Source of the DNA: an uncultured Bordetella sp. | GTDB lineage: Bacteria; Pseudomonadota; Gammaproteobacteria; Burkholderiales; Burkholderiaceae_B | Assembly: GCA_937881145.1 (NCBI GenBank) | Contig: CALGFL010000069.1 | Coordinates: 1-14,044 of the forward strand | Direction of reading: 5' to 3' | DNA: 14,044 nucleotides | Part shown: positions 7,250 through 13,734 of the stretch, piece after piece | Numbering within the stretch: the first letter of the stretch is position 1 | Layout of the letters: the number at the start of each line of letters is the position of its first letter | Notes under the pieces: generated by a model | The model's input: the letters and a program-made list of their open reading frames with translations, nothing else | Databases searched by the model: none | What the model was told of the DNA's origin: nothing | Program-made: the position numbers and the translations under genes

Positions 7250-8049
7250 GCCGAGCGCGGCAGCAGGCGAGCGGCCAGGTAGCAATGATCGGCGGAGAAG
7301 AGGCGACGATAGGTCAGCAGCACCGCGCCCAGCGTGCCCAGCGACGAACCGGCGGCGATCAGGAACATGATGACGATCTGATAGCGCACGGCCTGCAGGG
7401 GCGACTGGCCGGCCAGTACCTGGCCCGTCATCATGCCCGGCAGGCTCACGATGCCGACGACCGCCATCTGGTTCAGCGTGGGCAGCATGCCGGCACGCAC
7501 GGCCTGGCGCGCCGGCTCGCGCGCGGCTTCCCAGCGCGTGGCGCCCATGGCCAGCGCCGATTCCACGCGGTCGCGCCGCGCGGTGAGCTCGTGCGTCATG
7601 CGCTCCACGCCCAACGAGGCGCCGGTGAGCGTATTGCCCAGGATCATGCCCAGGATGGGAATGGCGTATTGCGGCGTATACCAGGGGTGGATGCGGATCA
7701 CCACCAGGAGACCCGCGGCGGCGACCAGCCAGGAACCCAGCCAGATCGACACGATGCTGTCCCGGGTCTGCCCGGCATAACGCCAGGCGCCGCGCTGCGA
7801 GCCCGATACGCCCGCGATCAGCGTCATGGCCACCATGAGCGCCAGCACCACGTACCAGCGGTCGTAGGCGAAGACCCAGCCCAGCACGTAGCCCACGGCC
7901 AGGAGCTGCAGCACGGTGCGCAGCGCCGCCCAGAGCAGCTTGCGCTCCAGATCCAGGCGCAGCAGCATCGAGATGGCGCCGTTGATCAGCACGAGCAGCG
8001 CGGCAATGGCCAGATCGACCAGGCTCAGGTCTTGCAGGACGGGGCTCAT
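7243..8049 (-). CDS. fetB: FetB-like ABC exporter permease (iron homeostasis)
   Basis: A 268-residue membrane protein of the FetB/YbbM (UPF0014) family. Hydrophobic segments lie at about 12-33, 38-60, 66-86, 98-118 and 127-148, with two more towards the C-terminus. The family core is clear: PILGMILGNTLTGASLGVER, then a charged loop (ELTARRDRVESALAMGAT) and VGIVSLPGMMTGQVLAG. In E. coli FetAB is reported to export iron and improve resistance to peroxide. The ATG overlaps the end of fetA as ATGA, so translation is coupled. The reading frame stays open upstream through fetA, but that extension is only a shadow. Metal specificity is inferred from the family. Confidence 0.9.
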   Translation of the reverse strand: MSPVLQDLSLVDLAIAALLVLINGAISMLLRLDLERKLLWAALRTVLQLLAVGYVLGWVFAYDRWYVVLALMVAMTLIAGVSGSQRGAWRYAGQTRDSIVSIWLGSWLVAAAGLLVVIRIHPWYTPQYAIPILGMILGNTLTGASLGVERMTHELTARRDRVESALAMGATRWEAAREPARQAVRAGMLPTLNQMAVVGIVSLPGMMTGQVLAGQSPLQAVRYQIVIMFLIAAGSSLGTLGAVLLTYRRLFSADHCYLAARLLPRSAR

Positions 8050-8738
8050 TGCGCGGACTCCGTGTTCAGCGTGCCGCCGGCCTGCATGGCGACATGACGC
8101 GTGCTCACACGCCGGGCCTGCGCCGGATCGTGTGAAATCCAGAGGGTGGCGCGCCTGGCCGGATCGTCCTGGAGCCAGCGGGCGATGAGCGCCTCCACGG
8201 CCAGGGCGGAATCCGGATCGAGCGACGCGGTGGGTTCGTCCAGCAGCAAGGCCTGCGGGTCCAGCTGCAGCGTGCGGGCCAGTGCGACGATCTGCGCTTC
8301 GCCGCCCGACAGGTCGCCGGCCTGGCGACCCAGCAGCGCATCGGCATCGCGGCCCGCGGCAGCGAGCAGACCGCGGGCCTTGCCGGGGTCGTATCTCATG
8401 CCTCGGTAGACGTGCAGGCTGTAGGGATAGCGCAGATTCTCCTCGACCGTGCCGTCGAGCAGGGCAGGGCGCTGGCGCAGGTATGCGACGTGGCGGCGAT
8501 AGGCGGGAACCCGTCGGTGTGACACGGACCTTCCTTGCCAGTGGACGGTGCCGCCGTCCAGCGGGTCGAGCAGGGCCAGCGCCCGCATGAACACGCTTTT
8601 GCCCGATCCCGACGCCCCGACCAGCGCGACGCGCTCGCCCTGATGAAGCGAGAAATCGGCCGGATGCAGCAGAACCTGCCCGCTGCGCGGATCGCGACGG
8701 GTGATCGCGCGGGTTTCGATCAGGAGGGAGGCGGCCAT
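8046..8738 (-). CDS. fetA: FetA-like ABC exporter ATP-binding protein
   Basis: A 230-residue ATPase that partners FetB. Walker A is GASGSGKS (41-48), the Q-loop is Q89, the signature is LSGGEA (143-148), Walker B is LLLDEP (164-169) followed by the D-loop ASLD, and the switch histidine is H203. The short single-domain form matches YbbL/FetA. The start ATG has no visible Shine-Dalgarno; instead a perfect inverted repeat begins two bases upstream of it, so control of this gene may be unusual or the transcript leader very short. A later start is unlikely because the fold begins at about residue 5. It overlaps fetB by four bases. Confidence 0.9.
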   Translation of the reverse strand: MAASLLIETRAITRRDPRSGQVLLHPADFSLHQGERVALVGASGSGKSVFMRALALLDPLDGGTVHWQGRSVSHRRVPAYRRHVAYLRQRPALLDGTVEENLRYPYSLHVYRGMRYDPGKARGLLAAAGRDADALLGRQAGDLSGGEAQIVALARTLQLDPQALLLDEPTASLDPDSALAVEALIARWLQDDPARRATLWISHDPAQARRVSTRHVAMQAGGTLNTESAQ

Positions 8739-8740
8739 AT

Positions 8741-8771
8741 GACAATTCGTGCAAATAATGACGGAATTGTC
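8741..8771. promoter_or_regulatory. 31-bp inverted repeat GACAATTC-N15-GAATTGTC before fetA
   Basis: Two perfect 8-base arms (8741-8748 and 8764-8771) are separated by 15 bases, giving a centre-to-centre distance of 23 bp, about two helical turns. The element abuts the fetA start codon and covers the AT-rich CATTAT stretch that could be its -10 region. A dimeric repressor or redox/iron regulator could bind here. No known consensus is matched with confidence. Confidence 0.45.
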
Positions 8772-8857
8772 GCTGATTCACGCAGGGAAAAAAACGCCGA
8801 AGCCGCGGGAATTTCCTTACGCCGCTTTCCTGGCGTTTCGATTTGCCGCCTGGAGTC
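8772..8857. other. Intergenic spacer between fetA and the GGDEF/EAL gene
   Basis: This gap lies upstream of fetA and downstream of the GGDEF/EAL gene, both on the minus strand. It holds an ACGCC/GGCGT pair (8819-8823 and 8832-8836, eight-base loop) and a run of seven A at 8788-8794, which is a T-run in the minus-strand transcript. No strong stem lies next to the T-run, so an intrinsic terminator after the GGDEF/EAL gene is only possible. Confidence 0.3.
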
Positions 8858-11413
8858 TTAATTGCCTGCGTGCCGCGCAGCCCATAGGGCCATCCAATCG
8901 ATGAGATCGTCGGGCAGCATGGGTCGGCCGATTCCAAACCCCTGCATTGTCGCGCAGCCCAGTTCGATCAGTTTCCGGCCATGGGCCTCGGATTCCACGC
9001 CTTCGGCGACGACTTCAAGGTCGAAGGCCTGGGCAAGCTTGATGGTTCCGTCAACGAGCGCCAGATCGTCGGAATCGACCAGCATGTCCCGCACGAAAGA
9101 CTGGTCTATTTTCAATGTGTCGACCGGCAGTTCCCGCAGGTACGACAACGATGAGTAGCCGGTGCCGAAATCGTCCAGGGCAAACCGCACCCCCATCTGC
9201 CGGCATTTCGTGAGGATCTGCACGGTTTTTCCGATGTCGCTGATCGCCGACGTTTCAAGCATTTCCAATTCGATGAGATTCGGCGGTACGGGCGGCTCCT
9301 TATGAAGCAAGCCGAACAGGCAGTGGTAGAAATCCGTCTGCTGCAGGAGTGCGGCGCTGATGTTGATGCTGACCGCAAATGACCGTCCTTCGCTCAGCCA
9401 CGCGCGACATTGCTCGATTGCCGTTTTCAGCACCCAATAATCGAGTGCGAATTCGAGCTGGTGCCCTGCGATCGTGGGCAGGAACTGGCCTGGCAAAAGC
9501 AGGCCCAGATCGGGATGCTGCCACCTTACCAGCGCTTCGGCGCCCTTGATCTGTCCCGTCGCGAGATTGACTTTGGGCTGATAGTGCAGGACGAGCTCGT
9601 TGTTCGAGATTGCGTCCTGCAGGCGCCCGAGATCCCGGTTGCGCTGCTGCAGCTTGCGTTCGCCTTCCGGATCGAAGATGACATATCCGCCTTTGCCCTC
9701 TTCCTTTGCGGCGTACATCGCCTGGTCGGCATGTCGGATCAGCGCATCCGCATTGGCATTGTCATAGGGAAACAGGGTGACCCCGATGCTTGCCGAAACC
9801 TTGACGACATAACCGCCTTCGATCGACGCGCCTTGGTACAGGTTGCGCAGTATTCGATCCAGGATCGATCTGCATTCCTCGACGGATTCGAGCTGATTCA
9901 AAATGACGATGAATTCGTCTCCGCCCGGCCGGGCCAGCGTGTCGGCGCTGCGCAGGCTGGACTTGATGATCGTGGCGATGCGGGACAACAGACTGTCGCC
10001 CGCGGCATAGCCGTATTCGTCGTTGACCGATTTGAATCGGTCCAGATCGACGAAGCAGACGCCCACCAGCCGGCCGCTCGTGCCCGCTTGCGCCAAGGCA
10101 TCCTCGAGCCGCTCGGAAAGCCGCCGCCTGCTCGATGCGCCGGTCAGCGGATCGAAATCGGCGATGTCCCGCGACAGGGCATCGCGCGCATGCGGATCGC
10201 GCCCCATCAGCGCGTATCGTCCTTCCTTGAGCGCATGGATCGTGAATTCCACAGGTACGGCATGGCCTTCTTTATGCCGCAATCGCCATTCGTGCCGTAC
10301 TGGCGATTGCGTCGCCGACTCGAGGAACGGCGCATCGCCTTGCCCGGGTCTTTCCGGCGCGATGAGTTCCGATATGTTCAGTTCCCCGGTTTTATCCGCC
10401 GCGTGGCCGGTCAAGGCCCATGCGCAGGGATTGCCATAGAGCACGGCGCCGTCTTTTTTTACGATCCACACCGGATCGCGGCTTGCGCGCGCGATCGACA
10501 AAAGATCGTCGCTGGCAAGCTTGCGTTCGGAGATATCGGTGAGGATGCCGACCAGGCGCAGGGGTTTTCCCTGCGCATCGCGGCTTACGACCCTGGCGCG
10601 CAGCCGCAGCCATTTGTACCCGGTATCGGCATGCGTGACCCGGAAGTCGACTTCGATGCCGACGGATCGCGATTCGAGATGGTCTTCTATGGCGCTAATG
10701 AATCTGCCCTGATCTTGCGGGAAAAGCCGATCGCGAAAATGCAGAGGGTCGCCGCCGGAGCCGGGCCGCGTGCCCAGCACTTCATGAAAGCGGGCGGAGT
10801 AAAAAACCTTGCCCGTCAGGAGATTCCAGTCTGTGACGCCGTCGCTGATCGAGTCGATGATCCACCCAAGACGATCGAGCATCCGTCCCAGCTCCTTTTC
10901 TCTTGTTATGTCCGCAACCGATCCGGATAGCAGAAACACCTGTCCGGCGGTATTTACATGCGGTCGTATGCTTATCCGGATCCATTTGCTGGAGCCATCG
11001 GGTTGGCAAAGAGCGATCTGGCAGGTGTTGGGCGATCTGGTTTCGATGGCGGATCTTGCCGCGGACGTCAGCTCTGCCCAGGACGGGTCGTTGAACCTTT
11101 GCCGGATCTGCTTGCGGTCCGGGCTATTGGTCGAATCGGCCAGATTGAGAATCTTGAGTGCTTTGTTCGAGCATGTTCCGGTTTTGCTGGGAAGGTGCCA
11201 GCGCCAACGGCCTATGAGAGGGGGCGGAGCTATCGGTTCGATACAGCGGCTGGCTGCGGAGCAAATGGAAAACATAGATGAGGCATCAAAAGATATATCT
11301 GATTTTCTAGTGCGCCGGGGCAGGCATCCGATCCGCCGTCGGTCGACTCCAGTCCGCTGCCCGTCGGCGGCGGCCTGCGAATTCGCGGCCTTGTGGCTTT
11401 GCGTGACGCCCAT
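8858..11413 (-). CDS. PAS-PAS-PAS-GGDEF-EAL cyclic di-GMP turnover protein
   Basis: An 851-residue, apparently soluble signalling protein with no membrane segment. Three PAS-type sensor modules lie at about 67-170, 182-297 (ending LVGILTDISERK) and 305-415. The GGDEF domain (420-583) has an intact GGDEF motif at 497-501 and a product-inhibition RxxD site (R488-D491) five residues before it. The EAL domain (595-848) has E626-A627-L628, DDFGTGYSS (747-755), K768 in LKID and AEGVE (803-807), the residues expected for metal binding and catalysis. It may therefore both make and break cyclic di-GMP, the balance set by PAS ligands. The start is uncertain: neither the ATG at 11413 nor the ATG at 11275 has a clear ribosome binding site, and residues 1-65 match no domain. 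It is transcribed away from an XRE regulator gene. Confidence 0.93.
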   Translation of the reverse strand: MGVTQSHKAANSQAAADGQRTGVDRRRIGCLPRRTRKSDISFDASSMFSICSAASRCIEPIAPPPLIGRWRWHLPSKTGTCSNKALKILNLADSTNSPDRKQIRQRFNDPSWAELTSAARSAIETRSPNTCQIALCQPDGSSKWIRISIRPHVNTAGQVFLLSGSVADITREKELGRMLDRLGWIIDSISDGVTDWNLLTGKVFYSARFHEVLGTRPGSGGDPLHFRDRLFPQDQGRFISAIEDHLESRSVGIEVDFRVTHADTGYKWLRLRARVVSRDAQGKPLRLVGILTDISERKLASDDLLSIARASRDPVWIVKKDGAVLYGNPCAWALTGHAADKTGELNISELIAPERPGQGDAPFLESATQSPVRHEWRLRHKEGHAVPVEFTIHALKEGRYALMGRDPHARDALSRDIADFDPLTGASSRRRLSERLEDALAQAGTSGRLVGVCFVDLDRFKSVNDEYGYAAGDSLLSRIATIIKSSLRSADTLARPGGDEFIVILNQLESVEECRSILDRILRNLYQGASIEGGYVVKVSASIGVTLFPYDNANADALIRHADQAMYAAKEEGKGGYVIFDPEGERKLQQRNRDLGRLQDAISNNELVLHYQPKVNLATGQIKGAEALVRWQHPDLGLLLPGQFLPTIAGHQLEFALDYWVLKTAIEQCRAWLSEGRSFAVSINISAALLQQTDFYHCLFGLLHKEPPVPPNLIELEMLETSAISDIGKTVQILTKCRQMGVRFALDDFGTGYSSLSYLRELPVDTLKIDQSFVRDMLVDSDDLALVDGTIKLAQAFDLEVVAEGVESEAHGRKLIELGCATMQGFGIGRPMLPDDLIDWMALWAARHAGN

Positions 11414-11571
11414 TTTCGTAGATCGTAGCGAATTTCAACTAAAATAGATCTAAGGCAACCTTTTAGTACGTATATCACAAACTTTTTGGTCGTGCATAGA
11501 CTTAAAGGTGTGTTACTTACTATGAGTTGATGCTCAACCATTTCCTATGAGTCGAACAGGAGATGGCACCC
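11414..11571. promoter_or_regulatory. AT-rich divergent control region before the XRE regulator
   Basis: This 158-bp gap is clearly richer in A and T than the genes beside it and must hold promoters for both divergent genes. It contains a TAGATCTA palindrome (11445-11452), a near-perfect 11-base direct repeat CTATGAGTTGA/CTATGAGTCGA (11520-11530 and 11545-11555, period 25), and the inverted repeat GTTGA-TGC-TCAAC (11526-11538). I found no confident -10/-35 pair; TACTAT at 11518-11523 is a weak -10 candidate. Confidence 0.5.
11520..11555. promoter_or_regulatory. Direct repeat plus inverted repeat just before the XRE gene
   Basis: CTATGAGT occurs twice 25 bp apart, agreeing over 10 of 11 bases when extended. 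GTTGA-TGC-TCAAC overlaps the first copy. The position, ending about 16 bases before the XRE start codon, fits an autoregulatory operator for that protein, as is common in the XRE family. Binding is inferred. Confidence 0.35.
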
Positions 11572-11973
11572 ATGGAGAAAGACAAGGCAATTCTCAAGAA
11601 GATGGGGCAGACCATCGCAAAAAAGCGCAGGGCTGCGGATTACACCCAGGAGCAGGTGGCCGAGAAGCTTGGCATCGGCGCCGAGGCGTTTTCACGGATC
11701 GAACGCGGATTGAACGGTCCTGGAATCCCGAAGCTGTATGCAATGGCGGAGCTGTTCGGATGCGGCATCGAAGCGTTCTTTGTCGAAAGCAGCAAGCGCC
11801 CCACGGACCAGGCCATGCGCATCGAACGGATGCTGCAGGGGCTTACCCCCGTCGATCGATCTTTCATCCTCGGCGTCGTAGACCATTTGTCGAAAAAGCT
11901 GAAGAAGGCGATGTCGACCCGGCCTCACAAGAAAGCCGAGCTTTCGGACGAGAGGTGGACATCGAACTTCTAG
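11572..11973 (+). CDS. XRE-family helix-turn-helix transcriptional regulator
   Basis: A 133-residue DNA-binding protein. The Cro/CI-type HTH spans about 14-70; TQEQVAEKLGIGAEAFSRIERG (25-46) holds the two DNA-contacting helices, and the following helices include LYAMAELFGCGIEAFF. Residues 71-133 form a charged tail of unknown function that may aid dimerisation. I chose ATG 11572 because AGGAG ends nine bases before it; ATG 11563 directly touches the same AGGAG and leaves no spacing. It is divergent from the GGDEF/EAL gene and could control it, itself, or both. No phage or toxin gene is adjacent, so a prophage-type role has no support here. The target is unknown. Confidence 0.88.
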   Translation: MEKDKAILKKMGQTIAKKRRAADYTQEQVAEKLGIGAEAFSRIERGLNGPGIPKLYAMAELFGCGIEAFFVESSKRPTDQAMRIERMLQGLTPVDRSFILGVVDHLSKKLKKAMSTRPHKKAELSDERWTSNF

Positions 11974-12058
11974 GCGCGGCGTGCGAATTTATCGGCGGCC
12001 GGATCGAACCTTGGGGCCCGGCCGGGCAGCCGGGCGGTCGGCGTCGGCCATCGGGCAT
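11974..12058. terminator. GC-rich hairpins between convergent XRE and DUF72 genes
   Basis: The gap holds GGCCGG/CCGGCC (11997-12002 and 12018-12023) and the overlapping 12-base palindrome GCCCGGCCGGGC (12016-12027). These could form alternative strong hairpins in either transcript. No T-run follows, so intrinsic termination is uncertain. Confidence 0.3.
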
Positions 12059-13087
12059 TCAAGGCGGGGCCAGCATTTCGCGCGCCAGCAGTTCCAGCGT
12101 GCGCGGCGCGCTGCCTTCGGCCTTGTTGTTGGCCGTGATCCATGCCGGCTGCCCCGCGTCCCGGGCGGCGCGGCCGGCCTGCGCCAATACGCTGCGGGTG
12201 GCGGGGTCGGGCACCACGATTTTGTCGAAGGGAAAAAACCGCGCCTTCGCCTCTTCGTAGCGCCGGCCCGCGAGCAGGCTCCAGCGCACCACCAGAGGCC
12301 CGGGCCCGGTCGCGGCCACGGCCTGCATCTGGCGTTCGGCGGACGGCATGCGCGCGTGGATCGCCACGCAATACCGCGCGCCGCGCTCGGCCAGCATGCG
12401 CATCATGCGCGGTGTGACCACGTCGGGATCGCGAAACTCCACCGCGTAGAAAGGCTGCTCGTTCGCCTGCGCGAGAGGCAAGGGCGGCAGCGCGGACAGG
12501 AATGCCGAGAGACGCTCCACGAAAACCGCCGTATCCGCCAGGATATCCAGGGGCAGCGGTGAAAACTGGAACACCAGCGGCCCGGCCTTGGCGCCCAGGC
12601 CCGCCACGCAAGGCTCGACAAAATGCCTTGCGGCTTCGGCCGCGTCGAGAAAATTGGGATTGGGGCCCACAGGCACACCGCGCTCGCCGCGCCGCACGGC
12701 ATCGGTGAAAAGATTCGGGCACTTGACCACGAAGCGAAAGCCCGCGGGAACCTGGCTCGCGTGGCGCGCGTACTGCTCCCGCGAGAGCGGTGCGTAGAAA
12801 GTGCGGTCCAGGCTCACGCTGCGCAGCAGCGGATGCGCGCAGTAAGCAGGCAACCCTTCGCGCGATAACAAGGATTCGCTGACTTGGGCGCCATAAACCA
12901 GGCCGTTCCATCCGGCGAAAGACCAGGAAGATGTGCCGAGATAGATGTTCCCGGGCAACGCCGCGCCCAGTTCGCGCAGCGACTCGGGATGTTCGGCGGC
13001 AGGGACCGCGCTGCCGCTCGCGCGCCGCGGGCGTGGCCCGGGAGAAGGTGGGGCGGGTTCGCCGTCGAAGAAGGAAGCCTGGGTCAC
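12059..13087 (-). CDS. DUF72 (YecE-like) family protein
   Basis: A TIM-barrel-like DUF72 protein, 342 residues from the chosen GTG at 13087. The family pattern is visible: IYLGTSSWSFAGWNG near residues 48-62, then SVSLDRTFY (usually VEINSTFY), GFRFVVKCP, and later FYAVEFRDPDV and PLVVRWSLLAGRRY. The biochemical function of the family is not established. The start is uncertain: the frame is open upstream to 13261, GTG 13126 has a moderate GGCGGA before it, and the stretch 13088-13261 matches no domain. I prefer 13087 because FFDGEPAPP, a proline-rich lead-in, begins there. Expected ribosome binding sequence is missing. It converges with the XRE gene, and no partner is evident. Confidence is high for the family, low for the start. 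Confidence 0.82.
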   Translation of the reverse strand: MTQASFFDGEPAPPSPGPRPRRASGSAVPAAEHPESLRELGAALPGNIYLGTSSWSFAGWNGLVYGAQVSESLLSREGLPAYCAHPLLRSVSLDRTFYAPLSREQYARHASQVPAGFRFVVKCPNLFTDAVRRGERGVPVGPNPNFLDAAEAARHFVEPCVAGLGAKAGPLVFQFSPLPLDILADTAVFVERLSAFLSALPPLPLAQANEQPFYAVEFRDPDVVTPRMMRMLAERGARYCVAIHARMPSAERQMQAVAATGPGPLVVRWSLLAGRRYEEAKARFFPFDKIVVPDPATRSVLAQAGRAARDAGQPAWITANNKAEGSAPRTLELLAREMLAPP

Positions 13088-13095
13088 GACAAGAA

Positions 13096-13122
13096 AAAAA
13101 CCGTTCACGAAGGCCGGTTTTT
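13096..13122 (-). other. A/T-rich hairpin with T-run just upstream of the DUF72 start
   Basis: AAAAACCG (13096-13103) and CGGTTTTT (13115-13122) are perfect 8-base complements around an 11-base loop. In the minus-strand transcript the stem ends in seven U, nine bases before the chosen GTG. It resembles a weak terminator or attenuator; only three of the pairs are G-C. If the gene starts further upstream this is just coding sequence. Confidence 0.25.
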
Positions 13123-13234
13123 GCACATATTCCGCCAAGAGGCAACCTCGTTTCGCCGGGGTGTGCCAGCGGCTCTTCGAAATATGACTGAATTCTGAAT
13201 GACGCGGGCGCGACGGAGATAGTGTGATCCGACA

Positions 13235-13414
13235 ATGAAAAGCGATCAGTTCGGACCGCACTGGCAGGCGCAGCCGAGCCGCGGCCGCATCACGGGCGTC
13301 GAGGCGGGCTGCGCCCAGCTTGTGCTATGGGAGCAACGTCCCGATACGGCCCGCCTTCAGTGCCCCAACACCGATTCCAGCACGGCGCCCGTGGCGACAC
13401 CGATCAGGAAATAA
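13235..13414 (+). CDS. Possible small protein, unrecognised
   Basis: A 59-codon frame from ATG 13235 to TAA 13414 (starts MKSDQFGPHWQAQPSRGRI). The first 27 or so codons have strongly G/C-rich third positions, like real genes here; the later part, which overlaps the 3' end of the RcnB-family gene antisense by 58 bases, does not. No good ribosome binding site lies at the right distance; a GGAG is about 15 bases upstream. It could be a short gene, a broken remnant of a longer one, or chance. I do not recognise the sequence. Confidence 0.25.
   Translation: MKSDQFGPHWQAQPSRGRITGVEAGCAQLVLWEQRPDTARLQCPNTDSSTAPVATPIRK
13302..13356 (-). terminator. Candidate compound hairpin after the RcnB-family gene
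   Basis: AGGCGGGC (13302-13309) and GCCCGCCT (13349-13356) are perfect 8-base complements immediately after the stop codon. A second stem, GGGA/TCCC (13329-13332 and 13339-13342), is nested in the loop. There is no T-run, so this may be a processing or non-standard termination structure. Confidence 0.3.
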
Positions 13415-13734
13415 TCGGCGCCTGTGGAAATCCATTGATATCCGCGCGGCGGCTGGTGCAGATGGTGGTCGCGCCAATCGTTGACGACATACTGCCTGCC
13501 ACGATAGGTCGGCGGCACGCGATCGCCTCTCGACCAGTGGCCGGGAGGCGGGTCTTGCCTGGCATCGTGGCCGCGGTCGTGGCCCTGCGGCCGATGGTCC
13601 GGCGCGGCGCGGTTCGGGCCGGGCCTGTGGTCCTGCCCCGATCTCTGATCGTGGGAGGACTGTGCCATTGCGGCGCTGCCGCCGACTGCCAATACGGCCG
13701 TCAGCACGGTAGAGATGACGCTTTTCCTGCTCAT
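13357..13734 (-). CDS. RcnB-family periplasmic protein
   Basis: A 125-residue exported protein. Residues 1-24 are a signal peptide (MSRKS start, hydrophobic core, cut after AMA). Residues 25-70 are a polar His/Asp/Arg/Pro-rich linker with histidines at 28, 36, 47, 52, 56 and 66. The C-terminal part, about 78-122, is the RcnB domain: YVVNDWRDHHLHQPPRGYQW followed by a hydrophobic segment GADYFLIGVATGAVLESVL. In E. coli RcnB is a periplasmic factor in nickel/cobalt homeostasis; many relatives have no tested role. I chose ATG 13734 because GGAGA lies seven bases upstream and the signal peptide starts there; the frame continues open to 13893 but without such support. No RcnA efflux gene is next to it, so metal specificity is unknown. 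Confidence 0.88.
   Translation of the reverse strand: MSRKSVISTVLTAVLAVGGSAAMAQSSHDQRSGQDHRPGPNRAAPDHRPQGHDRGHDARQDPPPGHWSRGDRVPPTYRGRQYVVNDWRDHHLHQPPRGYQWISTGADYFLIGVATGAVLESVLGH

Noticed and set aside
7195..8097. 300-codon plus-strand frame opposite fetB
   Set aside because: His/Gln/Arg-rich shadow of a membrane protein gene; no motifs.
8788..8794. Run of seven A (T-run on the minus strand) as an intrinsic terminator for the GGDEF/EAL gene
   Set aside because: The adjacent sequence forms at best three G-C pairs next to the run, too weak to call a terminator.
8050..8937. Possible 296-residue N-terminal extension fused to fetB
   Set aside because: The extension is the fetA gene and its upstream spacer read out of frame; fetB has its own ATG in the ATGA overlap.
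9410..10930. 506-codon plus-strand frame opposite the GGDEF/EAL gene
   Set aside because: It looks protein-like in composition but has no domain, while the minus strand carries all GGDEF and EAL motifs in one frame.
11291..11300. AGATATATCT perfect palindrome within the 5' part of the GGDEF/EAL gene
   Set aside because: It could be an operator if the gene starts at 11275, but neither start has other support, and a 10-base AT palindrome can arise by chance.
11563..11565. Earlier ATG as the start of the XRE gene
   Set aside because: It directly touches the AGGAG sequence and leaves no spacing; ATG 11572 has nine bases.
11970..13235. 421-codon minus-strand frame overlapping the DUF72 gene
   Set aside because: Arg/Ala/Gly-rich and without motifs; the DUF72 frame on the same strand has clear family signatures.
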